The notes beneath the pieces are model-generated. The model was not told the DNA's origin. It worked only from the letters and a program-made list of their open reading frames with translations, and did not search any database. Shown piece after piece: positions 6,741 to 15,450 of a stretch of 64,000 nucleotides of DNA (positions are counted from its first letter, which is position 1; each line of letters begins with the position of its first letter). This DNA is from Anaeromyxobacter dehalogenans 2CP-C (GTDB taxonomy: Bacteria; Myxococcota; Myxococcia; Myxococcales; Anaeromyxobacteraceae), in contig NC_007760.1 of NCBI RefSeq assembly GCF_000013385.1, positions 3,942,001 through 4,006,000 on the forward strand. The letters run 5' to 3'. The translations under genes were made by a program, and so were the position numbers.

Positions 6741-8541
6741 ACGGCCAGACCAGCGGGACCCCCAGGGTGAGCAGCGCCACGATCGCGAGCGTGAGCGGCG
6801 TCCCCACCCGCACGAAGTCGGCGAACCGGTAGCGGCCCGCGCCGTAGACCAGCATCGAGGCCGGCTCGAGCGGCGTCACGAACGAGCAGGAGCCGGCCAG
6901 CGTCACGCCGATCGCGAACGGGCGCGGGTCCACCCCGAGCCGGTGCGCGGCGGCGATGGCGACGGGCAGCATCACCAGCGCGGCGGCCTGGTTGCTCATG
7001 GGCGCGGACAGGACGATGGTGAGCACCACCAGGGCGAGCAGCACGCCGTGCGGGCCGGCCAGCGTGCCCGCCGCGGCGAGCCGCTCGCCGACGAGGCGCC
7101 CGGCGCCGCTCTCCTCCATGGCGAGCCCGAGCGCCAGCATCGACCCGACCAGCAGCACCACGCGCCAGTCCACCCGGAGGGCCCGGCGCGCGTCCACGCA
7201 GCCGGTGAAGATCATCGCGAGCAGCCCCGCCAGCCCCGCCACCGCCATGGGCATCCGCCCCGCGGTCCCGACCCCCAGCGCCGCCAGGAAGATCGCCGCG
7301 GCGAGCAGCGCCTTCCGCCGCCGGAGCGGCTCGGCGTCCACGCCGCTCAGCACGAGGAGCAGCCCGCCGTCGGCGAGCGCGCGGACCCGCTCGCGCGAGC
7401 CGCGGAGCAGCAGCAGGTCGCCGGCCGCGATGGGGAGCGCGCCGATCGACCCGCCGCGCCGGCGCCCCGGCGCGAGGAGCTGCAGCTTGGTGAGGCGCTG
7501 CACGACGGGGCGCCGGTGGATCCCCAGCACGTCGAGGCCCAGCTGCGCGGCCAGATCCGCCTCGGCCAGCGCCTTCCCGGCCAGCCGCGAGCCGGGCGGG
7601 ACCGACGCCTCCACCACCACCGGCGCGTCCGGCGCGCCCGGCGCAGGCTCCGGCGGGGCCGCCGCGGCGCCGGTGCCGAGCGCCACCCCGGGCGCGGCGG
7701 CGGCCCCGACGATCTCCTCGCGCCGGCCCTCCACCACCACGCGATCGTCCGGCGCGAGCACCGCGCCCGGCTCGGCGGGCCGCGGCTCGCCGTCCCTCAC
7801 CACCGCGACCGGGCGCGCGCCGAGCGTCGGCGCGACCTCCGAGAGCGGCTGGCCCACGTGCGGCGAGCCCGCCGGCACCGCCACCTCGGAGAGGTACGCG
7901 CGCTCCGGCACCGCCTCCGGCTCGGCGGGCCGCTCGCCGCGCCGGAGCAGCGGCCTGGCGACGAGCACCACCAGCGCGATCCCCAGCACCGCGATGGGCA
8001 GCCCGAGCGGCGCCAGCTCGGTGACGCCGATCCGGCCGAGCCCGGAGCGCGCCATGGCGGCGCTCATCACCAGGTTCGTGGAGGTCCCGAACAGGAGCAC
8101 CGTGCCGCCCAGCATCGAGGCGTACGCCATCGGCATCAGCACCTCGCGCTTGGGCATCCCCACGCGCTCGGCGCCGCTCACCGCCACCGGCAGGAACGCC
8201 GCGGCGGTGACCGTGTTCGAGACGAAGGAGGAGAACGCCGCCACGGTCACGAGCAGCGCGACGAGGAACGGGGTCGGCCCGAACCGGCCCAGGACGGTGA
8301 GCCGCTCGCCGACCGCCTTCACCACCCCGGTGGCCGCGAGCCCCTGCGTCATGGCGAGCAGGGTGAAGATGAAGATCACGGTGTCGTCGGAGAACCCGGA
8401 GAACGCCTGCCTGGGCGTGAGCACGCCGGTCGCCGCGAGCACGCAGATCACCAGAAGCGAGGTGACCTCCACCGGGACCCACTCCGTCCAGAAGAGCACG
8501 AGCGCGAGGAGCACCGTGCCGAGGACCAGGGCCGCCGCCAC
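6730..8541 (-). CDS. SLC13/DASS-type transporter with two internal RCK_C (TrkA-C) domains
   Basis: A 603-residue inner-membrane permease. Hydrophobic segments fill about residues 1-200 and 410-603. They include the two ion-transporter re-entrant motifs SFVSNTVTAAAFLPVA and APMSNQAAALVMLPVA, which carry the SNT/SNQ hairpins of this family. Between them, about 215-400, are two cytoplasmic TrkA-C-like regulatory domains. Family members carry dicarboxylates, sulfate or other anions; the substrate here is unknown. It starts with GTG 15 bases after the small RsbRD-like gene, so the two probably form an operon. Confidence 0.88.
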   Translation of the reverse strand: MAAALVLGTVLLALVLFWTEWVPVEVTSLLVICVLAATGVLTPRQAFSGFSDDTVIFIFTLLAMTQGLAATGVVKAVGERLTVLGRFGPTPFLVALLVTVAAFSSFVSNTVTAAAFLPVAVSGAERVGMPKREVLMPMAYASMLGGTVLLFGTSTNLVMSAAMARSGLGRIGVTELAPLGLPIAVLGIALVVLVARPLLRRGERPAEPEAVPERAYLSEVAVPAGSPHVGQPLSEVAPTLGARPVAVVRDGEPRPAEPGAVLAPDDRVVVEGRREEIVGAAAAPGVALGTGAAAAPPEPAPGAPDAPVVVEASVPPGSRLAGKALAEADLAAQLGLDVLGIHRRPVVQRLTKLQLLAPGRRRGGSIGALPIAAGDLLLLRGSRERVRALADGGLLLVLSGVDAEPLRRRKALLAAAIFLAALGVGTAGRMPMAVAGLAGLLAMIFTGCVDARRALRVDWRVVLLVGSMLALGLAMEESGAGRLVGERLAAAGTLAGPHGVLLALVVLTIVLSAPMSNQAAALVMLPVAIAAAHRLGVDPRPFAIGVTLAGSCSFVTPLEPASMLVYGAGRYRFADFVRVGTPLTLAIVALLTLGVPLVWPFTR

Positions 8542-8556
8542 GCGCCGCTTCCCGCC

Positions 8557-9021
8557 TCACGCGCCCGCGGACGCGGCCGCGCCGCCGGCCGCCCGCTCGC
8601 GCACGAACCTCAGCACCACCAGCGCCACCACGTGGTCGAGCTCCACCTCCATGAGGCGGACGTCGGCGGGCGCGACGCCGTCCGGCGCGGCCACCCAGGC
8701 GTCCAGCAGGCACTCGCGCAGGAGCCCGAGCTCGGCGACGACCTCGACGAGGTCGAAGCCCTGCGCGAGCCGCTCCAGCGCGTGGTGGTGGCCGAACGCG
8801 TCGCGCTCCTCCTCCGGCGCGCCGCCGTGGTCCAGCCGGTCGGCCAGCCAGCCGAGCAGCTGCGGGACGCGATCGAGCAGCGCCGGCGCGGGCGCCCGCG
8901 CCGCGCTGGCGAGCGTCCGCACGCCCGCCTCCCAGGCGGCCAGCACCTCTTCCCCGCTCTCCCGGATCCGCTCCGCCAGCCGGCTCCCCACGCGCACACC
9001 CCCACGCGAGAGGATGTCCAC
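8557..9021 (-). CDS. Stand-alone RsbRD_N-like sensor domain protein
   Basis: A 154-residue helical protein. The segment AFGHHHALERLAQGFDLVEVVAELGLLRECLLDAW (about 79-113) resembles the RsbT co-antagonist RsbRD N-terminal domain, where a conserved H...R..GF.L.....E...LR pattern is typical. It has no STAS or kinase domain of its own. It starts with GTG and precedes the SLC13-type transporter by 15 bases, so it may sense a condition tied to that transport. The family call rests on motif memory and is moderate. Confidence 0.55.
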   Translation of the reverse strand: MDILSRGGVRVGSRLAERIRESGEEVLAAWEAGVRTLASAARAPAPALLDRVPQLLGWLADRLDHGGAPEEERDAFGHHHALERLAQGFDLVEVVAELGLLRECLLDAWVAAPDGVAPADVRLMEVELDHVVALVVLRFVRERAAGGAAASAGA

Positions 9022-9058
9022 GCGGCGGCGCCCGGGTCGCCGGGCGACGGGCGGGGGC

Positions 9059-9781
9059 TCAGCGGGCGGCGGCGGGGCCGGGCCCGAGCCCGCCGGCGAG
9101 CGCCTCCAGCGCCTCGCGCGTCCCCGGGCCCGCGAGCGCGCGCGCCGGGGCGCGCAGGAGCAGCGCCGCCGCCAGCTCCGCCGAGCCGTCCAGCCAGGCG
9201 CTCACCCCCAGGGACGGGCTCCCCTCCTCGCCGAGCAGCACCAGCCCGGCCTGCGCCCGCCAGGTCTCCACGCGGACCTCGCGCAGGCGCGACCACGGGA
9301 GCAGGGCGGCGGGGCGGCCGCGCAGGCGCAGCTCGAGCCCGTCCTCGCCGAGGCGGAAGGCGCGGGCCGGGCGGAGCGCGCCCAGGGCCAGGAACAGCAC
9401 CACCAGCGCCGCCAGCCCGGCCAGGCCGAAGCCGGCGGCGCCCGGCTGCTCGCGCACCGCGCGCACGGCGACCGCGCCGAGCGCGGGCGCGAGCAGGAGC
9501 GGGAACGCGAGCCGGCGGGCCAGCCCGGCGCGCAGGATGGCGGCGCCGGACGCGTCGCGCGGCGCCCGGGCTCGGGGTGGCCGGCGCACCGCCACCATGA
9601 GCAGCGCGAACCAGCCGAGGAGCGCCGCGGCCTGCGCGGCGAGGGCGACGTCGGGGCGTCCCGTGCCGCGCCCCCACAGCACCACCGCGCCGATCGCGAG
9701 CGCGACGGCGGCCACGGACAGGGCGACGCGGCGGTTCTCCTTCCAGGGGGGCCAGGCGGCGCGGCGGCGGCGGGCGAGCAT
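9059..9781 (-). CDS. Membrane protein with PH-like C-terminal domain, function unknown
   Basis: 240 residues. Four hydrophobic stretches (about 22-40, 46-64, 92-108 and 116-135) are followed by a soluble part with FRLGEDGLELRLRGRPAALLPWSRLREVRVE, a pattern typical of bacterial PH-like domains. The ATG at 9781 is chosen because TAGACT (9790-9795) lies 8 bases upstream; the longer open frame crosses that promoter. It ends 37 bases upstream of the RsbRD-like gene and may be co-transcribed with it. Confidence 0.65.
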   Translation of the reverse strand: MLARRRRAAWPPWKENRRVALSVAAVALAIGAVVLWGRGTGRPDVALAAQAAALLGWFALLMVAVRRPPRARAPRDASGAAILRAGLARRLAFPLLLAPALGAVAVRAVREQPGAAGFGLAGLAALVVLFLALGALRPARAFRLGEDGLELRLRGRPAALLPWSRLREVRVETWRAQAGLVLLGEEGSPSLGVSAWLDGSAELAAALLLRAPARALAGPGTREALEALAGGLGPGPAAAR

Positions 9782-9789
9782 GGGCGCGG

Positions 9790-9795
9790 AGTCTA
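9790..9795 (-). promoter_or_regulatory. -10 hexamer TAGACT for the gene starting at 9781
   Basis: On the minus strand TAGACT ends 8 bases before the ATG, giving a leaderless or nearly leaderless transcript. Confidence 0.5.
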
Positions 9796-9841
9796 GCAGC
9801 CGCGGTTCCCGCTCCGGCGTGGAACGTGGCAAGCTCCCGGC

Positions 9842-10387
9842 ATGGAAGCGGCGCTGAGCCGGCTCGAGGCCCGGGTCCTCGTGTACGTGATGGAGCACGT
9901 CCCCGCCGCGGTCGGCGGCCGCGCGGTCGAGATCGCGCTCGACCCGGACGGCCCGCCGGCCGTGTTCGCGTCCGCGCCGCTCGCCCCCAGCCCGGGCGCG
10001 GCGGTGGTGTTCACGCTCGGGCGGTCCGGCCGCCGCGTGGTCGCGACGCTCACCGACGCGGATCCCGTGATCGTCGGAGCGCTGCTGGCGCGGGTGGAGC
10101 GGGCCGCGCCGGCGGGCGACCCGGTCCGCATCCTCCCGCTCGCGGAGCCCGCGCTGGTGGACGCGGGGCGCGCCGGCGTGGCGCTGCTCCCGCCCAGCGC
10201 CGGGCGCTGGTTCCCCGACCTGCCCGACGCGATCCGCTTCGACGCGGCGCTGGTGCAGGTGTCGATGGCCGTGTTCCTCTCGCCGCAGGAGCTGGCGGAC
10301 GCGCAGGCCCACGGCCCGGCGGCGCTGCTGGGCGCGTTCGGGCGCGGCGAGCGCGACCTCATCCGCTTCGGCGCGCGTCCGCGCTAG
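9842..10387 (+). CDS. Hypothetical protein, 181 residues
   Basis: A soluble-looking protein without signal peptide. Its middle (VALLPPSAGRWFPDLPDAIRFDAALVQVSMAVFLSPQELADAQAHGPAALL) faintly recalls the suppressor-of-fused-like domain, where ...E...A..HG..ALL is common, but I cannot make that assignment safely. Its stop codon interlocks with the convergent deacetylase stop: CTAG at 10384-10387 supplies TAG to both strands. Coding bias supports a real gene. Confidence 0.65.
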   Translation: MEAALSRLEARVLVYVMEHVPAAVGGRAVEIALDPDGPPAVFASAPLAPSPGAAVVFTLGRSGRRVVATLTDADPVIVGALLARVERAAPAGDPVRILPLAEPALVDAGRAGVALLPPSAGRWFPDLPDAIRFDAALVQVSMAVFLSPQELADAQAHGPAALLGAFGRGERDLIRFGARPR

Positions 10388-11358
10388 GCCGCCGGCAGCC
10401 CGGCGAGCGCGCGCACCACCTGCACCACGCCCTCGCCCAGGCGCGGCGGGACGTAGCCGCCCTCCAGCACCGCCGCGATCCGATCGCAGTCCGCCGCGGC
10501 GCAGCGCTCCACCAGCGTGCGGGTCATCGCGTGCAGGTCGGAGGGCTCGAGGTGCAGGCCGCCCTCCGGATCGCCCTCCAGCGGATCGAAGCCGGCCGAG
10601 AGCAGCACCAGGTCCGGGCGGAACTCCGCGAGCGCCGCCGCGAGCCCGTCCTCGAACAGGCGCCGCTGCTCAGGGGCGCGCGTGCCGTGCGGCACCGCCA
10701 CGTTGCGGGTCGTCCCCTCGCCCGCGCCGGCGCCGCGCTCCTCCGGCGCGCCCGTGTGCGGGTAGTGCGGCCACAGGTGCACGGAGAGCACGTAGACCGC
10801 GGAGTCCTCCCAGAAGATCGACTGCGTGCCGTCGCAGTGGTGGACGTCCCAGTCCACCACGAGCACCCGCCGCGCCAGCCCCGCCGCCTGGACCGCGCGC
10901 GCCGCGATCGCGACGTTGTTGAGCAGGCAGTACCCGCCGGCGCGGTCGGCCCAGGCGTGGTGCCCGGGCGGCCGGACCAGCGCGAACGCCGCCCGCGCCT
11001 CGCCGCGCGCCACCCGCTCGGCCGCCTCGATCGCCGCGCCGGCCGCCGCCACCGCCGCCCGCCACGAGCCCGCCGACACCGGCGTCTCCGGCTCGAGCCA
11101 GTCGAGCATCCCGGTGCGCGCGGCCGCCTCCACGTGGCCGCGCACGCGGGCGAGGTGCCCGGGCGTGTGCACGCGCAGCAGCGCCTGCTCGGTCGCGCGC
11201 GCCGCCTCGACCCGCTCCAGCACCTCCGGGCCGAGGGCGGGGTCCGCGGCGAGCGCCTCCAGCGCGGCCTCGAGCCGCGCCTGGCGCTCGGGGTGCCCGG
11301 GGCCGGGATCGTGCGCCTGGCAGTCGGGGTGGGAGACGAGGAGGACGCGCTGCGGCAT
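10384..11358 (-). CDS. Histone-deacetylase-superfamily protein (AcuC/acetylpolyamine-deacetylase type)
   Basis: A 324-residue zinc-dependent deacetylase with the arginase-deacetylase fold. Motifs in order: RPPGHHA (129-135, catalytic His pair), GGYCLLNNVAIAA (141-153), VDWDVHHCDGT (168-178, zinc ligands D171 and H173), and SAGFDPL (254-260, zinc ligand D258). The Cys in HHCDGT replaces the Gly more usual in HHGNGT. Bacterial members act on acetyl-polyamines, acetoin-pathway enzymes or other acylated substrates; which applies here is unknown. It is divergent from the DUF6064 gene. Confidence 0.9.
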   Translation of the reverse strand: MPQRVLLVSHPDCQAHDPGPGHPERQARLEAALEALAADPALGPEVLERVEAARATEQALLRVHTPGHLARVRGHVEAAARTGMLDWLEPETPVSAGSWRAAVAAAGAAIEAAERVARGEARAAFALVRPPGHHAWADRAGGYCLLNNVAIAARAVQAAGLARRVLVVDWDVHHCDGTQSIFWEDSAVYVLSVHLWPHYPHTGAPEERGAGAGEGTTRNVAVPHGTRAPEQRRLFEDGLAAALAEFRPDLVLLSAGFDPLEGDPEGGLHLEPSDLHAMTRTLVERCAAADCDRIAAVLEGGYVPPRLGEGVVQVVRALAGLPAA

Positions 11359-11421
11359 GGTTCGGCGGGCACCATACTCCCGGCGGGCGGGCGGGGGAAC
11401 CCCGGGCGGCCCGCGCGGCGC

Positions 11422-11443
11422 GTTCACTGTTTGTGATGCAACC
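11422..11443. promoter_or_regulatory. TCACTGTTTGTGA dyad between HDAC and DUF6064 genes
   Basis: TCAC-N5-GTGA followed by AAC. A close relative (GTCACTGTTAGTGAC plus AAC) occurs at 44730-44748. The match over about 20 bases in two unrelated gaps of a GC-rich genome suggests a shared regulator site. Confidence 0.4.
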
Positions 11444-11554
11444 ATCCCGGTGCGCGCGCGGCCGCGCGCGGCGGAGCCCGCGATCGGGTCGCCACGCCGA
11501 GGGCGCTCGACGCCGCCGCGCGGCGGTGCGCCTGCTGGGAGGCGGAGGTGGCCC

Positions 11555-12226
11555 ATGGGCGTCCCCTTCGGCTCGCAGCAGCTCCTCGACGCGTTCGAGC
11601 AGTTCAACCGCGCGGTGTGGCCCATGCCGCTCGTCGCGTACGCGCTCGCGCTCCTCGCGCTCGTGCTCGCGGTGCGCGGCGGGCGCGGGGCGAGCGCCGG
11701 CGCCGCGCTCGTGCTCGCGCTCCTGTGGGCGGCCGCCGCCGCGTTCCACGCGAGCGCGTTCGCGCGCGTGTCCCCGCTCGCGCCGGCGTTCGCCGCGGCG
11801 TTCGTGGTGCAGGCGGTGCTGTTCGCGACGGCGTCGGTGCGCGGGGGGCTGTCGTTCCACGCCCGGCCCGGCGGGCTCACCACCGCGGGCCTCTCGCTCA
11901 TGCTCTACGCCGCGGCCGTCTACCCGCTCGTCGGCGCGCTCGCGGGGCACGCCTACCCGCGCGCGCCCGCGTTCGGCGTGACGCCCTGCCCCAACACGAT
12001 CTTCACCCTGGGCCTGCTGCTGCTCACCGACCGGCCGGTGCCGCGCCGGCTCCTGGTGATCCCGTTCCTGTGGTCGCTCTTCGGCATCCCGGCCGCGCTC
12101 GAGCTGGGCATGACCGAGGATCTCCCGCTGCCGTTCGCCGGCGTGCTCGCCACCGGCCTCCTGCTCGGCCGCGATCGGCCGCGCGTCCACCGCCGCCCCG
12201 CCGCCCGCGGCGCGGGCGCGCGCTGA
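11555..12226 (+). CDS. DUF6064-family integral membrane protein
   Basis: A 223-residue inner-membrane protein with about six to seven hydrophobic helices. It begins with the family-like MGVPFGSQQLLDAFEQFNRAVWP and contains CPNTIFTLGLLLL and PRRLLVIPFLWSLFG, which I associate with DUF6064. The ATG at 11555 has a strong GGGAGGCGGAGG upstream; a longer frame exists but reads into repetitive non-coding sequence. Function is unknown. The ending converges with the gene at 12234-12707 with 7 bases between. Confidence 0.75.
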   Translation: MGVPFGSQQLLDAFEQFNRAVWPMPLVAYALALLALVLAVRGGRGASAGAALVLALLWAAAAAFHASAFARVSPLAPAFAAAFVVQAVLFATASVRGGLSFHARPGGLTTAGLSLMLYAAAVYPLVGALAGHAYPRAPAFGVTPCPNTIFTLGLLLLTDRPVPRRLLVIPFLWSLFGIPAALELGMTEDLPLPFAGVLATGLLLGRDRPRVHRRPAARGAGAR

Positions 12227-12233
12227 CCCGCCG

Positions 12234-12707
12234 CTACGCCTCGCCGGACCCGGGCCGCCCGCGCGCGCCGCGCAGCAGCTCCTTCACGACGTGGGCGCCG
12301 AGCGCGCGCAGGCCCTCGTCGAGCATCGCGCGGCCCGGCCCCGTCGCGAGCATGGCGCGCATCGACTCGGGGGCGATGCCGATCTCGAGGTCGAGCCGGA
12401 TGAGCGCGGCCGAGACGGCCGGCGTCGAGGGCGCGGCCCGGGCGCGCCCGCCGCGCGTCACCACGCCCGCGGAGAGCCGGTCCATGAGCGCGTCCTCCGA
12501 GGTGCGCGGCCCCTGCGCGTCGCGGAGCGCGTCGGAGATGCCGCCGTAGAGCTCGTCGAGCGCGGCCGGGGCGGCGAGCGCACGGGAGAGGCGCTCGGCG
12601 GCCTCCTCCTCGTCCACGCCGCGCGCCGCGGCGTACGTGGGCACGAGCAGGCGCACGAGGTCCTTGCGCGGCAGGACGCCAGGGAGGCGGCGGGAGAAGT
12701 GGGCCAC
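12234..12707 (-). CDS. Hypothetical protein, 157 residues
   Basis: A charged, mostly helical protein without signal or membrane segments. It starts with GTG (MAHFSRRLPGVLPRKDLVRLL), and the start is supported by a -10 element TAACAG 6 bases upstream. I do not recognise the family. It stands between the DUF6064 gene and the SMP-30-like lipoprotein gene, divergent from the latter. Confidence 0.65.
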   Translation of the reverse strand: MAHFSRRLPGVLPRKDLVRLLVPTYAAARGVDEEEAAERLSRALAAPAALDELYGGISDALRDAQGPRTSEDALMDRLSAGVVTRGGRARAAPSTPAVSAALIRLDLEIGIAPESMRAMLATGPGRAMLDEGLRALGAHVVKELLRGARGRPGSGEA

Positions 12708-12713
12708 GCGCCA

Positions 12714-12719
12714 CTGTTA
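12714..12719 (-). promoter_or_regulatory. -10 hexamer TAACAG for the gene starting at 12707
   Basis: On the minus strand TAACAG ends 6 bases before the GTG codon, so transcription would begin at the start codon. Confidence 0.45.
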
Positions 12720-12833
12720 GCACGGCGCAGGCCGCGGCCGCAGCCCACCCCAGGGCCCCCTGGCGTGGCGGCGCCCGTCACAACGCCCGCGCCGGCGCAT
12801 CGGTCCGGGGAGCCCTCTTCACGTGAGGTGACC

Positions 12834-14102
12834 ATGGCCTTCGTCGCGCGCCCGCACCCTGCCCGGCCGTTCCCGCTCGCGCTCACCCTCCTCGGGGCCG
12901 CGGCGAGCGCCCTCGCCCTCGCGTGCCAGCACGCGCCGGCCGCGCCGCCCGCGCCTGCGGCCCCGGCCGCGGCCGCGGCCGCCGCCGGTGGCGGCGCCGC
13001 GCCGCAGGATCCGGGCGATCCCGGCCTCCCCTACCTGCGGGCGTGGCTCGCCGCCGGCCAGGGCGATGCCGACGGCGCCCTGGCGCTGCTCCGGTCGCTC
13101 GACGAGGCCGGCTGGTCGAACGGGATGGATCCCGCCGACTTCCCCGCGCTGGCGGGCCGCCCCGAGCTGAAGGCGCTCGCCGCCCGCTTCGCCGCGCGCG
13201 TGCCCTCGACGCCGCACGCGCCGCTCGCCGCCACGCTGGCCGAGCCGGGCCTGGTGGCGGAGGGCATCGCGGCCGACCCGCGCGACGGCGCGCTCTACGT
13301 CGGGAGCATGCGGCTGCGGAAGATCGTGCGCGTGGACCCCGGCGGCGCGGCGCGCGACCTCGTCGGCCCCGGCGCCGGGCTCGACCAGGTGCTCGGGATC
13401 AAGGTGGACGCCGCGCGCGGCCTGCTGTGGGCGGCCACCCTCCGGCGCGCCGACGCGGCCGGCGGGACGACGGCGCGCACCCGCCTCGTCGCGTTCGACC
13501 TCGCCGGCGGGGCGCCGCGACGGAGCGCCGGGCTGGACGGGCCGGGCCACATGCTGAACGACCTCGCCGTCGCCGAGGACGGCACCGTGTACGCGACCGA
13601 CAGCGAGGGCGGAGAGGTGTGGCGGCTCGACCCCGGCGCCGACGCGCTGGCGCCCGCCGGCGGCGGGCGGCGCTGGGTCTACGCGAACGGCATCGCGTTC
13701 GCCGACGGCCGGCTCCTCGTCGCCGACGCGACGGGCCTGTGGGACCTGCCGCGCGATGGCGGCGCGCCCCGCCGCCTGCGCGGGCCCGGCCGCTTCCCGC
13801 TGACCGGCATCGACGGCCTCTCCGCCGCCGGCCGGACGCTCGTCGCCGTCCAGAACGGCGCCGGCCTCCCGCGCATCGTCCGCCTCGAGCTCGAGCCCGG
13901 CGCCGCCGGCGTCCGGACGGCCGAGGTGCTCGAGACCGCCAACCCCGGCTGGCACGTGCCCACCACCGGCGCGCTGCTGCCCGGCGCGTTCGTCTACATC
14001 GGCAACAGCCACGTGGACGGCTGGAAGGACGGGAAGCTCGCGCCCGCGGGGATGGAGCCGACGCGGATCTACCGGCTGGCCGTGGGCGGGATTGCTCCGT
14101 AG
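12834..14102 (+). CDS. Lipoprotein with SMP-30/gluconolactonase-like beta-propeller
   Basis: 422 residues. A type II signal ends at lipobox LALAC (C31), followed by an Ala/Pro linker. Residues about 130-415 form a six-bladed-propeller-like domain with repeated blades such as EGIAADPRDGALYVGSMRLRK, LNDLAVAEDGTVYATDSEGGEVWRL and VYANGIAFADGRLLVADATG. SMP-30 enzymes bind a metal and hydrolyse lactones, but family members also serve as binding proteins, so the activity is not certain. AGGTG precedes the ATG. It probably sits at the cell envelope. Confidence 0.82.
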   Translation: MAFVARPHPARPFPLALTLLGAAASALALACQHAPAAPPAPAAPAAAAAAAGGGAAPQDPGDPGLPYLRAWLAAGQGDADGALALLRSLDEAGWSNGMDPADFPALAGRPELKALAARFAARVPSTPHAPLAATLAEPGLVAEGIAADPRDGALYVGSMRLRKIVRVDPGGAARDLVGPGAGLDQVLGIKVDAARGLLWAATLRRADAAGGTTARTRLVAFDLAGGAPRRSAGLDGPGHMLNDLAVAEDGTVYATDSEGGEVWRLDPGADALAPAGGGRRWVYANGIAFADGRLLVADATGLWDLPRDGGAPRRLRGPGRFPLTGIDGLSAAGRTLVAVQNGAGLPRIVRLELEPGAAGVRTAEVLETANPGWHVPTTGALLPGAFVYIGNSHVDGWKDGKLAPAGMEPTRIYRLAVGGIAP

Positions 14103-14196
14103 CCGGATCGGCGCGGCGCAGAGCACGCTAAGGACGCAGCGAGCGGAGTGCCGGTGAGCTAGGCGGCCTGTCAGACTGGCGTCGTACCTTCGCGCG

Positions 14197-15450
14197 ATGG
14201 CGCGCGTAGAAAAGCTTGGCTCCCTGGATGCCGCCCTCGTCCAGCAACCGCTCCCACTCAAGGTTCGCAGACCGAGGCGGACTGCGCGAGCGGAACGCGA
14301 GCGGCGGGTGCTCAGCGTTGCGGGCCTGTTCGCGGGCATCGGGGGACTCGAACTCGGAATGGCACGCTCGGGGCATCACACGAAGCTCCTGTGCGAGAAC
14401 GACGCGTGTGCGCGCGCGGTTCTCGATGCCCGATTTCCCGAGGTGCCGAAGCACGGGGACATTCGAACTCTCGAGCGCCTACCCAAAGACACATCCCTCG
14501 TCACCGCGGGTTTCCCATGCCAGGACTTGAGCCAGGCGGGGAAGACGGCGGGCATTCTTGGGTCTCGATCCGGCCTCGTCGGAGAAGTGTTTCGACTGCT
14601 AGAGCAGTCCACCGTCCCGTGGATCTTGCTCGAGAACGTCCCGTTCATGCTTCAACTCAGCCGCGGGCGGGCGATGGACGTGATCGTTCAGGGGTTCGAG
14701 ACACTCGGGTATCGTTGGGCCTACCGGGTTGTGGACACGCGGGCATTTGGCCTCCCACAACGTCGGGAGCGCGTGTTTTTTCTCGCGTCGCTGGAAGAAG
14801 ACCCCCGCTCGGTCCTGTTCGCCGATGAAGCAGGAGCGCCGGAGCAGGAGGATCCCGCAGGCCTGGCCTGCGGGTTCTACTGGACGGAGGGCGTTCGCGG
14901 TCTGGGCTGGGCGGTCAACGCGGTCCCAACGTTGAAGGGGGGATCGACCATCGGGATCCCTTCTGCTCCCGCGATCTTGCTGCCGTCAGGCGAAATCGTG
15001 AAGCCTGCCCTTCGCGATCTCGAGCGCCTTCAGGGATTCCAGCCAGACTGGACGAAACCGGCTGAAGCCGTTGCCAAGCGCGGGTACCGTTGGAAGCTAG
15101 TGGGCAACGCGGTGACGGTCGATGTGGCCGCCTGGATTGGTGACCGACTCGCGCGACCACTGCCGCCCGTGAACGCAGTGGGTCAGCGCCTCCTGCCCGG
15201 TTCGGCATGGCCGCGAGCCGCCTGGAACGTCGGCGATGGTCGGTTCTGCGCGCCGCTCTCAGCCTGGCCCGTCCGTCGTCGCGGTGCGCCTCTGCATCGT
15301 TTCCTGAAGGACGATCCAGAGTTGCTGTCCGCCAAAGCCACCGCAGGTTTCCTGGGGCGCGCGCGAACGAGCACGCTCCGCTTTCCTCCGGGATTTCTCG
15401 CGTCGGTGGACGCCCACCTGAGAAGGATGCAAGCTCTCGCGGCGGCATGA
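14197..15450 (+). CDS. DNA (cytosine-5-)-methyltransferase of a restriction-modification cassette
   Basis: A 417-residue C5-cytosine methylase. Motif I is LFAGIGGLELGM, motif IV GFPCQDLSQAGK with the catalytic Cys, motif VI ENVPFML, motif VIII QRRERVFF, and motif X GNAVTVDVAAWIG. The sequence specificity cannot be read. The stop overlaps the next gene's ATG (ATGA at 15447), so the cassette is translationally coupled. Base composition is visibly lower in GC than the neighbours (the line at 14761 is 38/60 G+C), with codons such as TTT and AAA, a sign of horizontal acquisition. Confidence 0.93.
   Translation: MARVEKLGSLDAALVQQPLPLKVRRPRRTARAERERRVLSVAGLFAGIGGLELGMARSGHHTKLLCENDACARAVLDARFPEVPKHGDIRTLERLPKDTSLVTAGFPCQDLSQAGKTAGILGSRSGLVGEVFRLLEQSTVPWILLENVPFMLQLSRGRAMDVIVQGFETLGYRWAYRVVDTRAFGLPQRRERVFFLASLEEDPRSVLFADEAGAPEQEDPAGLACGFYWTEGVRGLGWAVNAVPTLKGGSTIGIPSAPAILLPSGEIVKPALRDLERLQGFQPDWTKPAEAVAKRGYRWKLVGNAVTVDVAAWIGDRLARPLPPVNAVGQRLLPGSAWPRAAWNVGDGRFCAPLSAWPVRRRGAPLHRFLKDDPELLSAKATAGFLGRARTSTLRFPPGFLASVDAHLRRMQALAAA

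Noticed and set aside
14103-14196. Attachment site or flanking direct repeats of the restriction cassette
   Set aside because: I compared 14103-14196 with 16699-16799 and saw no convincing direct or inverted repeat, and there is no integrase or tRNA gene nearby.
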